Below are positions 1 through 5,210 of a stretch of 5,210 nt of DNA, piece after piece. The stretch is from assembly GCA_946480705.1 (NCBI GenBank), contig CAMLLF010000345.1, positions 1 through 5,210 of the forward strand, in the 5' to 3' direction. A program made the position numbers and the translations under genes. Positions within the stretch are counted from its first letter, which is position 1. Each line of letters opens with the position of its first letter. The DNA is from an uncultured Lysobacteraceae bacterium (GTDB lineage Bacteria > Pseudomonadota > Gammaproteobacteria > Xanthomonadales > Rhodanobacteraceae). Under the pieces are notes generated by a model, which made no database searches, was not told the origin of the DNA, and worked only from the letters and a program-made list of their open reading frames with translations.

Positions 1-193
1 GGAATTCGAACTGCGCGTGTTCGTCGGCGCGACGCTCGAGCGCAGCGCCGTGCGCAACGACTTGCACGGTGCGATCCTGCGCGAGTTTCACGCGCGCGGC
101 ATCGCGATCTCGACGACGCCGCAGATGGAAATTCTGTTGCGCGAGCCACCCGGAAAGACCGCGGCGAACAACGACAACGCGGCGCCGCCCTGA
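1..193 (+). CDS. MscS-family mechanosensitive ion channel, C-terminal fragment (5' end outside window)
   Basis: This is the last 63 residues of a protein whose reading frame is open from the left edge (first full codon at base 2) and stops at TGA 191-193. The family gates a membrane pore under tension to release solutes during osmotic downshock. The fragment matches the cytoplasmic C-terminal alpha/beta domain: a beta strand with FELRVFVG (residues 2-9), a helix with AVRNDLHGAILREFHARGI (16-34), then the PQMEI strand (40-44) that corresponds to the conserved 'GIEIPFPQ' segment near the end of MscS and MscK-type proteins. A short hydrophilic tail rich in Asn, Ala and Pro follows. No membrane segment is visible because those lie upstream. 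Subfamily (small MscS versus large MscK/YbdG type) cannot be decided. It is convergent with the nucleoside hydrolase gene, with 24 bases between the two stop codons. Confidence 0.75.
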   Translation, partial: EFELRVFVGATLERSAVRNDLHGAILREFHARGIAISTTPQMEILLREPPGKTAANNDNAAPP

Positions 194-196
194 GGC

Positions 197-219
197 GAGG
201 CCGCCGGCGACGCGGCCTC
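197..219. terminator. GC-rich hairpin between convergent genes, possible bidirectional terminator
   Basis: An 8-bp perfect inverted repeat (197-204 GAGGCCGC with 212-219 GCGGCCTC) encloses a 7-base loop. It lies directly after the plus-strand stop at 193 and overlaps the last codon of the minus-strand nucleoside hydrolase (stop at 218-220). The position fits a shared terminator for converging genes. Neither side has a T-tract, so this is not a canonical intrinsic terminator. In such GC-rich sequence some inverted repeats arise by chance. Confidence 0.4.
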
Positions 220-1141
220 AGGCCGCGCCGAGCGCCGCGGCAATCATCGCCTCGAAACGCGACTGGTCGAGTTCGAGCACGATGCGCGCATTCGGCGGCT
301 TGCCGCTGCGGCCGTCCCAGTCGACGACGGTCGCACCACGCGTCAGCGCGCCGGCCAGCTCGATCGCGACGTGGCGATGCTCGGCGCGACGCACACAGCC
401 GGGTTCGAGCACGACGGCCATGGCCAGCGCATCGGCGAGCACGATGCCGGGCCGGCCGCGCTCGCGCATGAACACGCGAATCTTGCGCGAGATCGCGTCG
501 TAGAGTTTTGCGCGCGCGTCGCCGGCAGCGAGCCAGGCCTCGAAACGGTCGAGCGGAATGCCATGACGCATCGTCGCTTCCCAGTCGACGAGTTCGAACT
601 GCGGCCAGCTCGAAAACACGATATGCGCGGCTTCCGGATCGAAGCCGATGTTGAATTCCGCGGGCACCGACGTGTTGCCTCGCCCGGTAACCGCGCCGCC
701 CATGACGACGAGGCGCGCGACACGCTGCGGCAGCGTCGGGTCGAGACGCAGCGCGAGCGCGAGATTCGTCAGCGGGCCGAGCGCGACGAGCGTCAGCCGG
801 CCGGGGTGTTCGCGCGTCAGCCGGATCAGCGCGAGCGCGGCGTGTTCTGCCTCGGCCGGGCGCTGCGGCAGCGGCAGGCCCGCATCGCCGAAACCGTCGG
901 CGCCGTGGACGAAGGCCGCGTCGGCCGCGGGCAGCACGAGCGGCTCGGCGCAGCCCGCGAAGACCGGCGTGCCGGCGGCGACCAGCTCGGTCAGGCGCAA
1001 CGCGTTGGTCACGGTATGACCCAGTCCGACATTGCCGGCGGCGATCGTCAGTGCCGCGACCTCGGCCCGTTCATAGGCCATCAGCAAAGCCAGCGCGTCG
1101 TCGACGCCGGGATCGGTGTCGATCAGCAGAATCGGTTTCAT
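218..1141 (-). CDS. Nucleoside hydrolase, inosine-uridine preferring (IunH/Rih) family
   Basis: A 307-residue protein, the usual family length, predicted to cleave the N-glycosidic bond of ribonucleosides to base plus ribose for cytoplasmic salvage. The N-terminus carries the calcium-binding signature DTDPGVDDA (residues 8-16; Asp8, Asp10, Asp15). Other family landmarks are GNV (36-38), HGADG (79-83), the VMGGA strand (146-150) and AEFNIGFDPEAA (161-172; Asn164 and Asp168 fit ribose binding). Near the C-terminus LADALAM (235-241) has the fourth metal-ligand Asp237, but Ala236 sits where classical enzymes have the leaving-group His ('HDP' motif), so substrate range is uncertain. The ATG at 1139-1141 was chosen because GAGGG (1146-1150) lies 4 bases upstream and the family motif begins just after it. 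A TTG at 1177 would add 12 unconserved residues. It is last in the minus-strand block; no transporter or ribokinase is nearby. Confidence 0.92.
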   Translation of the reverse strand: MKPILLIDTDPGVDDALALLMAYERAEVAALTIAAGNVGLGHTVTNALRLTELVAAGTPVFAGCAEPLVLPAADAAFVHGADGFGDAGLPLPQRPAEAEHAALALIRLTREHPGRLTLVALGPLTNLALALRLDPTLPQRVARLVVMGGAVTGRGNTSVPAEFNIGFDPEAAHIVFSSWPQFELVDWEATMRHGIPLDRFEAWLAAGDARAKLYDAISRKIRVFMRERGRPGIVLADALAMAVVLEPGCVRRAEHRHVAIELAGALTRGATVVDWDGRSGKPPNARIVLELDQSRFEAMIAAALGAA

Positions 1142-1145
1142 GAAG

Positions 1146-1150
1146 CCCTC
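1146..1150 (-). promoter_or_regulatory. Ribosome binding site of the nucleoside hydrolase
   Basis: The minus strand reads GAGGG here, 4 bases before the ATG at 1139-1141. This decides the start in favour of that ATG over the upstream in-frame TTG at 1177. Confidence 0.7.
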
Positions 1151-1216
1151 ATATCCGTCGCAGGGAACGGCCGCCAAGCACGGCCGGACCGATCAGCATA
1201 CGCGATACGAAGCGAG

Positions 1217-1234
1217 GCGCGAGCCGCGTCGCGC
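1217..1234 (-). terminator. Hairpin after the exported-protein gene, weak terminator candidate
   Basis: GCGCGA (1217-1222) pairs with TCGCGC (1229-1234) around a 6-base loop, beginning 9 bases beyond the TGA stop (1244-1246) of the upstream gene. No T-tract follows on the minus strand, so it is not a classical intrinsic terminator. It may mark the boundary between the 195-residue protein and the nucleoside hydrolase. The remaining bases of the 1142-1243 gap show no convincing promoter: the best -10 candidate is TATGCT with no matching -35. Confidence 0.25.
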
Positions 1235-1243
1235 GCTACGAAA

Positions 1244-1831
1244 TCACTCGAACGAATCGGTGAACAGCAGCGGGCTGTCCCACTCGACATGGTCGAAATG
1301 ACAGTAGCTGTAGCCGGGGATGGCCGCCGTCGTCTGGCGATGGATCAGCGACACCCAGGCCGCGCCGCTGCCGGGCGGCGCGTTGCGCGTGATCTGCAGC
1401 GTTTCGAAGCCGGCATTGTTGGCCGTGTTCGCGACGCTCGCCGTCAGCAGCAGCCCGGCCGTCGTGTTGCAGTCGGTCTTGTTGAGCACTTCGATGCGCA
1501 GCTCGCATGAGGCATTGTCCTTGAGCTGCGAGGAAACGGCCGCCCGCAGCGTGAACGGACCGGGGGCGAGCTTGACGCACTGTCCCCAGAAATCCTCGCG
1601 CGCGCCGCTGCGGAAATTGCGCACGCGTCCGCTGCCCGCGGTCGGCGAACCGACGGCCGCATCCCAGACGAGTTCACCGCCGGTGCCGCTGTCGAGATAC
1701 CAGCGCCAGTTGGTCGGTGCCGGCGCGGTGACCGGATCGGTATCGAACTCGGGATTGCGCAGGGTCGCGAGCGGCGGAGGCAGCGGCTCCATCCAGGCGG
1801 CGGCGAGCAGGAGACTGGCGAGGGCTTGCAT
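1244..1831 (-). CDS. Putative exported beta-rich protein, carbohydrate-binding-module-like, with FTDSFE C-terminus
   Basis: I do not recognise a named family for this 195-residue protein. It starts with a hydrophobic stretch LASLLLAAAW (residues 4-13) that could be a short signal peptide, although no basic residue precedes it and no clean cleavage site is visible. The mature part begins with LRNPEFDTD (24-32), resembling the 'NGDFD...W' opening of jelly-roll carbohydrate-binding modules. It is rich in Trp, Ser, Thr and short beta-like strands. Four Cys (85, 109, 121, 177), an even number, could form disulfides, supporting export. The C-terminus is LLFTDSFE, resembling acidic/aromatic ends such as 'F-x-D-G-F-E' that I recall on secreted proteins of Xanthomonadales. 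GGGGAG (1839-1844) lies 7 bases before the ATG at 1829-1831; a GTG at 1861 is less likely because a candidate -10 box overlaps it. The CBM resemblance and export are inferences; no catalytic motif is visible. Confidence 0.7.
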   Translation of the reverse strand: MQALASLLLAAAWMEPLPPPLATLRNPEFDTDPVTAPAPTNWRWYLDSGTGGELVWDAAVGSPTAGSGRVRNFRSGAREDFWGQCVKLAPGPFTLRAAVSSQLKDNASCELRIEVLNKTDCNTTAGLLLTASVANTANNAGFETLQITRNAPPGSGAAWVSLIHRQTTAAIPGYSYCHFDHVEWDSPLLFTDSFE

Positions 1832-1838
1832 GGGAAGG

Positions 1839-1844
1839 CTCCCC
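1839..1844 (-). promoter_or_regulatory. Ribosome binding site of the putative exported protein
   Basis: The minus strand reads GGGGAG, 7 bases before the ATG at 1829-1831. It is the best start signal in the region and sets the N-terminus at MQALASLLL rather than at the GTG at 1861. Confidence 0.65.
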
Positions 1845-1859
1845 GGACGAGGCGGCTGC

Positions 1860-1865
1860 ACTATA
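1860..1865 (-). promoter_or_regulatory. Candidate sigma-70 -10 box (TATAGT) for the exported-protein gene
   Basis: The minus strand reads TATAGT, five of six bases matching TATAAT, in an otherwise very GC-rich gap. Initiation about 7 bases downstream (near 1853) would leave a leader of roughly 22 bases that contains the GGGGAG site. No good -35 hexamer occurs 16-18 bases upstream, so an activator or another sigma factor would probably be needed if the site is real. Confidence 0.35.
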
Positions 1866-1889
1866 CCGCGGCCCCGCGGAGGCCATCCG

Positions 1890-1918
1890 GTACGGCCGTC
1901 GCGAGGGTCGGACCGTAC
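1890..1918 (-). terminator. Hairpin just after recG, possible terminator
   Basis: GTACGG (1890-1895) pairs with CCGTAC (1913-1918), and CCG (1896-1898) with CGG (1909-1911) across a one-base bulge, leaving a 10-base loop. It begins 6 bases beyond the recG TGA (1925-1927), where a terminator is expected. No T-tract follows on the minus strand. With the -10 candidate at 1860-1865, it suggests that the spoT-ridA-recG unit ends here. Confidence 0.4.
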
Positions 1919-1924
1919 GTCGGC

Positions 1925-4009
1925 TCAAGCGCCCGCGTAGCGGGCTGAAGCGCCGATCCAGCGGGCCACGATGCGGTCGGCCAGCGCCGGATGCCCGGCG
2001 AGCAGCGCCTCGCCGACGCGCTGCACGCTCGGCAGCAGCGCCGCATCGCGCTGGATGTCGGCGATGCGGAATTCGAGCCGGCCGGTCTGGCGCGTGCCGA
2101 GCATTTCGCCGGGACCGCGCAGTTCCAGGTCTTTCTCGGCGATGCGGAAACCATCGTTGGTTTCGCGCATGACGTTGAGCCGCGACTTGGCGAGCTGCGA
2201 CAGCGGCGGCCGATACAGCAGCACGCAGCTCGACGCGATGCTGCCGCGCCCGACGCGGCCGCGCAGCTGATGCAGCTGAGCGAGTCCGAGACGCTCGGCG
2301 TTCTCGATGACCATGAGGCTCGCGTTCGGCACGTCGACGCCGACTTCGATCACGGTCGTCGCGACGAGCACGGCGATCTCGCCGGCCTTGAACGCGTCCA
2401 TGATCGCGGTCTTTTCCTTCGGCTTGAGGCGGCCGTGCACGAGGCCGACGTTCAATTCCGGCAGCGCCGCCGCGAGGTCGACATGCGTGACTTCCGCGGC
2501 CTGCGCCTCCAAAAGCTCGCTTTCCTCGATCAGCGTGCAGACCCAGTAGACCTGACGTCCTTCGAGGCAGGCCGCGCGGATGCGCGCGATGATTTCCTCG
2601 CGGCGCGCATTCGACACGACGACGGTCGTGACCGGTGTCCGTCCGGGCGGCAGTTCGTCGATGACGGAGACGTCGAGATCGGCGTAAGCGGTCATCGCCA
2701 GCGTGCGCGGAATCGGCGTCGCGGTCAGCACGAGCTGATGCGGGATGCGCTCGCCTTCGCGTCCCTTGTCACGCAAGGCCAGGCGCTGGTGTACGCCGAA
2801 GCGGTGCTGCTCGTCGATGATCGCAAGGCCGAGCTGGCGGAATGCGACGCCTTCCTGCATCAGCGCATGCGTGCCGACGACGAGTCCGGCGCCCTCGGCG
2901 ACCGCGGCCAGCGCCGCCTTGCGCGCGCGGCCCTGTACCTTGCCCGCGAGCCATACGACGTCGATGCCGAGCGGTTCGAACCATGCGCGCAGCGTGCGCA
3001 GATGCTGCTCGGCCAGCAATTCGGTCGGCGCCATCAGCGCGGCCTGGTGCCCGGCTTCGATCGCGGTCAGCGCGGCCAGCGCGGCGACGACGGTCTTGCC
3101 CGAACCGACATCGCCCTGCACGAGCCGCAGCATCGGCTCGGACGCGCGCAGATCCGCCGCGATCTCGGCACCGACGCGGCGCTGCGCGCCGGTCAGCGCG
3201 TAAGGCAACGCGCGCAGCAGGCGCGCGCGCAGCGCGTCGTCGCCGACCAGTGCCGGCGCACACTGGCGGCGCACGGAATTGCGCAGCTGTTTCAGGCTCA
3301 GGTGATGGCTCAGCAATTCCTCGAACGCGAGCCGCTGCTGCGCCGGATGCACGCCGAGCAGCAGCTTCGACACGTCGGCATCCGGCGGCGGGCGATGCAC
3401 GAACAGCAGCGCCTTTCGCAGCGAGGCGAGTTTGAGCCCGGCGCGCAGCGGCGCCGGCACGAGTTCGAGCTGTTCGTCGTCGGGCAGCCGCGCGAGCGCG
3501 TGCTGGATCAGCGTGCTCAGGCGTTTCTGGCCGAGCCCCTCGGTGGTCGGATAGACCGGCGTCAGGGTTTCCTCGACCGCGAACGGCTCGTCGCCGGCCA
3601 GCCGCTGATACTGCGGATGCACCATTTCCAGGCCGTTCTGGCCATGCCGCACCTCGCCGTAGCAGCGCAGGCGCGCGCCGTGCTTGAGCTGGCTCGCCTG
3701 CGATGCGTTGTAGTGGAAAAAGCGCAAAACCAGCGTTTCCTGCGATCCGTCGCTGATCGCGACGCGCAGCTGCGGTCGGCCGCGGAACGTCCGCTCGACG
3801 GCGTCGATGACGCCTTCGACCTGGGCAGGTTCGCCCGGCAGCAGGTCGGCGATCGGCACGAGCCGCGTGCGGTCCTCGTAGCGCAGCGGCAGATGGAACC
3901 AGAGGTCCTGCAGCACGTTCATGCCGAGCCGCGCGAGGCTTTCGCGCAGCGCCGGCCCGACGCCGGGCAGCGTGGTCAGCAATTGCAGGCCGGCGTCCGG
4001 CTGCGACAT
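1925..4009 (-). CDS. recG: ATP-dependent DNA helicase RecG
   Basis: A 694-residue protein, essentially the length of E. coli RecG (693). RecG is a cytoplasmic monomeric double-strand DNA translocase that reverses stalled replication forks and processes branched intermediates. Domains in order: a short N-terminal helix-hairpin segment LPGVGPALRESLARLG (14-29), the wedge/OB-fold DNA-binding domain (about 45-150), then two SF2 helicase lobes. Motif I is GDVGSGKT (299-306), motif Ia APTELLAEQH (327-336), motif II the RecG-type DEQH box IIDEQHRFGV (397-406), motif III TATPIPRT (429-436), motif V about TTVIEVGVDVP (551-561) and motif VI QLRGRVGRG (581-589). The C-terminal TRG region GFRIAEKDLELRGPGEMLGT (620-639) couples ATP hydrolysis to translocation. 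All key residues are intact. The ATG at 4007-4009 gives MSQPDAGLQLLTTLPGVGP, matching family N-termini. It lies 25 bases after the ridA stop with no clear Shine-Dalgarno site. GTG at 4021 is a minor alternative. Confidence 0.97.
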   Translation of the reverse strand: MSQPDAGLQLLTTLPGVGPALRESLARLGMNVLQDLWFHLPLRYEDRTRLVPIADLLPGEPAQVEGVIDAVERTFRGRPQLRVAISDGSQETLVLRFFHYNASQASQLKHGARLRCYGEVRHGQNGLEMVHPQYQRLAGDEPFAVEETLTPVYPTTEGLGQKRLSTLIQHALARLPDDEQLELVPAPLRAGLKLASLRKALLFVHRPPPDADVSKLLLGVHPAQQRLAFEELLSHHLSLKQLRNSVRRQCAPALVGDDALRARLLRALPYALTGAQRRVGAEIAADLRASEPMLRLVQGDVGSGKTVVAALAALTAIEAGHQAALMAPTELLAEQHLRTLRAWFEPLGIDVVWLAGKVQGRARKAALAAVAEGAGLVVGTHALMQEGVAFRQLGLAIIDEQHRFGVHQRLALRDKGREGERIPHQLVLTATPIPRTLAMTAYADLDVSVIDELPPGRTPVTTVVVSNARREEIIARIRAACLEGRQVYWVCTLIEESELLEAQAAEVTHVDLAAALPELNVGLVHGRLKPKEKTAIMDAFKAGEIAVLVATTVIEVGVDVPNASLMVIENAERLGLAQLHQLRGRVGRGSIASSCVLLYRPPLSQLAKSRLNVMRETNDGFRIAEKDLELRGPGEMLGTRQTGRLEFRIADIQRDAALLPSVQRVGEALLAGHPALADRIVARWIGASARYAGA

Positions 4010-4034
4010 GCCGTCGGACACGCGAGGTCGCGCG

Positions 4035-4418
4035 TCAGCCGCGGACGAGCACGAGATCGATCTCGACCTGGGCGCCGCGCGGCAGCGACGCGACGCCGAT
4101 CGTCGAGCGTGCGGGGTACGGCTCCTGGAAATACTCGGCCATGACCGCGTTGACCGCGGCAAAATTGGACAGATCGGTCAGATAGATGCCGACGCGCGCG
4201 ACGTCGGCGAAACTCGCGCCGCCCGCTTCGATGACGGCGCGCAGGTTCTCGAACACGCGGTGCGTCTGCTCCGTGATGTCGCCGGCGATCAGCGCGCCGG
4301 TTGCGGGATCGAGCGGGATCTGGCCCGAGGTGTAGATCGTGTTGCCGACCTGGACGGCCTGGGAATAAGGGCCGATCGCTTTCGGCGCGTGATCGCTGGC
4401 GATGACGGTACGGGACAT
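4035..4418 (-). CDS. ridA: RidA-family 2-iminobutanoate/2-iminopropanoate deaminase (YjgF/YER057c/UK114)
   Basis: A 127-residue protein, the standard RidA length. RidA is a cytoplasmic homotrimer that hydrolyses reactive enamine/imine intermediates released by PLP enzymes such as threonine dehydratase, protecting other PLP enzymes. Signature segments are AIGPYSQAV (14-22), [12 protein letters not shown] (27-38), [21 protein letters not shown] (49-69), VYLTD-like GIYLTDL (77-83) and [13 protein letters not shown] (101-113). Arg104 corresponds to the catalytic Arg105 of characterised RidA, and Glu119 in VEID to the conserved C-terminal Glu, so an active deaminase is predicted. The ATG at 4416-4418 has AAGGA (4425-4429) 6 bases upstream; an in-frame GTG at 4460 would add 14 unconserved residues and no ribosome site. 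It is flanked by spoT (75-base gap) and recG (25-base gap). This order is familiar from xanthomonads and related bacteria (from memory). Confidence 0.95.
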   Translation of the reverse strand: MSRTVIASDHAPKAIGPYSQAVQVGNTIYTSGQIPLDPATGALIAGDITEQTHRVFENLRAVIEAGGASFADVARVGIYLTDLSNFAAVNAVMAEYFQEPYPARSTIGVASLPRGAQVEIDLVLVRG

Positions 4419-4424
4419 GGCACG

Positions 4425-4429
4425 TCCTT
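4425..4429 (-). promoter_or_regulatory. Ribosome binding site of ridA
   Basis: The minus strand reads AAGGA, 6 bases before the ridA ATG. This is ideal Shine-Dalgarno spacing and decides the start. Confidence 0.75.
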
Positions 4430-4449
4430 GGCAGAGAGGTGGAACCGGG

Positions 4450-4455
4450 ATTCTA
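4450..4455 (-). promoter_or_regulatory. Candidate -10 box (TAGAAT) of a secondary ridA-recG promoter
   Basis: The minus strand reads TAGAAT, five of six bases matching TATAAT, 31 bases before the ridA start codon. The best -35 candidates, TAGCCG at 17 bases or TTAGCC at 18 bases upstream, each match TTGACA at only three positions and lie in the loop of the 4463-4490 hairpin. A weak internal promoter would let ridA and recG be expressed apart from spoT. Inferred from motif match only. Confidence 0.35.
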
Positions 4456-4462
4456 GCCACGC

Positions 4463-4490
4463 GTCCGCACAGCGGCTAATGCCTGCGGAC
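4463..4490 (-). terminator. Hairpin just after spoT, possible attenuator or weak terminator
   Basis: GTCCGCA (4463-4469) pairs perfectly with TGCGGAC (4484-4490). Inside it GGC (4474-4476) can pair with GCC (4481-4483) over a TAAT loop. The structure begins 3 bases beyond the spoT TGA (4494-4496). No T-tract follows on the minus strand, so full intrinsic termination is unlikely. It may trim or stabilise the spoT message end within a read-through operon. Confidence 0.35.
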
Positions 4491-4493
4491 GAC

Positions 4494-5210
4494 TCAGACC
4501 GGATGGCGATAGACGCCGTGCACGACGCCGAGCCGGCGCACGCGGCGCATGACGTCGGCGAGATGCTTGCGATTGCGCACCTCGATCGTGAACACGATGA
4601 TCGCCGACATCACGCCGCGGTCCTGGTACTCGACGTTCTCGATGTTCGAGTTGCTTTCCGCAATCGCCGCCGCGACCGAGGCGAGCACGCCGGGCTTGTT
4701 CTGGATGTCGACGCGCAGCTCGCACTTGTAGTCGCCGCTGACGTCGCGGTCCCACTCCATCGCGATACAGCGCTCCGGCGACTTGCGGAACTCCGCCACA
4801 TTGGGACATTCGATGCGATGCACGACGACGCCCTTGCCGGCCGACATGAAACCCATGATGTCGTCGCCCGGCAGCGGATGGCAGCAATTCGCGAACGTGA
4901 GCACGCCGCGCTCCGCGCCGGTGATGCGGATGCTCTCGGCCGTTCGCGACACGCGCAGGCGCGTCTTGCCGCCCTTGAGCCGCAGCAGCTGCGTTGCAAC
5001 GTGCTCGGCGACGCGGTTGCCGAGCGCGATGTCGGCGAGCAGTTCTTCGAGCCGGCGGAACTTCTGTTCGGCGAGATAGCTGTCGAGCACGTCGCCCGGA
5101 ATGCCTTCGAGCGCGATGCCGACCTGGTCGAGCGCGCGGTCGAGCATGCGATGGCCGAGCTCGACCGCGTCCTCGTGCTGCAGGCGCTTGAGATGATGAC
5201 GGATCGCGGT
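4494..5210 (-). CDS. spoT: Bifunctional (p)ppGpp synthetase/hydrolase SpoT (RelA/SpoT family), C-terminal part; 5' end outside window
   Basis: The frame is open to the right edge and encodes 238 residues, about the last third of a roughly 700-residue protein. SpoT makes and degrades the alarmone (p)ppGpp in response to nutrient stress; the catalytic HD and synthetase domains and the TGS domain lie outside the window. Visible here: the helical region with TAIRHHLKRLQHEDAVELGH (fragment residues 1-20), which matches the SpoT segment after TGS; the conserved-cysteine/zinc-finger-like domain ITGAERGVLTFANCCHPLPG (96-115) with the Cys pair at 109-110 and VHRIECPN (130-137); and a C-terminal ACT domain (about 165-238) with NKPGVLASVAAAIAESNSNIENV (171-193). 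These are regulatory, ribosome- or partner-binding parts. SpoT is preferred over RelA because of the ridA/recG neighbourhood and the intact Cys pair. The Met at 5147 is internal, since homology continues upstream to the edge. Confidence 0.93.
   Translation of the reverse strand, partial: TAIRHHLKRLQHEDAVELGHRMLDRALDQVGIALEGIPGDVLDSYLAEQKFRRLEELLADIALGNRVAEHVATQLLRLKGGKTRLRVSRTAESIRITGAERGVLTFANCCHPLPGDDIMGFMSAGKGVVVHRIECPNVAEFRKSPERCIAMEWDRDVSGDYKCELRVDIQNKPGVLASVAAAIAESNSNIENVEYQDRGVMSAIIVFTIEVRNRKHLADVMRRVRRLGVVHGVYRHPV

Noticed and set aside
69..503. A 144-codon plus-strand open frame starting inside the channel fragment.
   Set aside because: It is out of frame with the MscS-like fragment, overlaps the nucleoside hydrolase end, and encodes an Arg/Ser/Thr-rich sequence without features.
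371..1510. A 379-codon plus-strand open frame running across the nucleoside hydrolase gene into the next gene.
   Set aside because: It crosses two well-supported minus-strand genes and the gap between them, and its product is low-complexity Arg/Ala/Gln-rich. It is a composition shadow.
1866..1879. Two adjacent CCGCGG palindromes as an operator or recombination site.
   Set aside because: Six-base GC palindromes are common at this base composition and the 2-base spacing cannot form a stable hairpin loop. No further symmetry is seen.
1320..1940. A 206-codon plus-strand open frame opposite the exported-protein gene, raising the question of which strand is coding.
   Set aside because: The minus-strand frame has a good ribosome site, a -10 candidate, a hydrophobic N-terminus, an even Cys count and balanced composition. 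The plus-strand product is Ser/Arg/Ala-rich, lacks recognisable features and runs into the recG end.
1991..4144. A 717-codon plus-strand open frame antisense to recG.
   Set aside because: Its translation is rich in Arg, Gln and Ala with no motif, while the minus strand carries all RecG helicase motifs. Long antisense frames are expected in GC-rich genes with strong third-position GC bias.
4010..4162. An N-terminal extension of RecG by 51 residues beginning at 4162.
   Set aside because: The extra residues are Arg/Ser-rich and overlap the ridA coding region in another frame. RecG homology begins at the ATG at 4009, giving the standard length.
4494..5147. A short stand-alone 217-residue ACT-domain protein starting at the Met at 5147.
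   Set aside because: The same frame continues upstream to the window edge with SpoT-like residues (TAIRHHLKRLQ...), so this Met is internal to a truncated-by-window SpoT.

Overview
The window is GC-rich proteobacterial chromosome with densely packed genes. All six genes end in TGA. The gene order spoT–ridA–recG, the protein sequences, and a secreted-type protein with an Asp/Phe/Glu tail suggest a gammaproteobacterium of the Xanthomonadales/Lysobacterales (possibly Rhodanobacteraceae). That placement is inferred from memory of these families, not from a database search.

Layout, left to right. Positions 1-193 (+ strand) hold the last 63 residues of an MscS-type mechanosensitive channel. It converges on a minus-strand block that fills the rest of the window. 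Read in the direction of transcription (right to left), that block contains: the C-terminal third of SpoT/RelA (4494-5210, running off the right edge), RidA (4035-4418), full-length RecG (1925-4009), an unrecognised exported-type beta-rich protein (1244-1831), and an inosine-uridine-type nucleoside hydrolase (218-1141). The longest gene-free stretch is about 100 bases, so there is no large unexplained gap.

How the genes work together. spoT, ridA and recG form a housekeeping block: (p)ppGpp synthesis/hydrolysis, removal of reactive enamine/imine intermediates, and replication-fork rescue. Gaps are 75 and 25 bases, so co-transcription is likely, and a candidate secondary promoter and a hairpin lie between spoT and ridA. 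After recG there is a hairpin and then a plausible new -10 box, which suggests the 195-residue exported protein is a separate unit. The nucleoside hydrolase follows after a 97-base gap containing another hairpin. It has its own strong ribosome binding site but no convincing promoter.

Most of the window is ordinary. The items worth a second look are the 195-residue protein with its FTDSFE C-terminus, and the nucleoside hydrolase that has Ala where the classical family has its catalytic His. I found no mobile element, CRISPR array, tRNA, rRNA or clear novel system.
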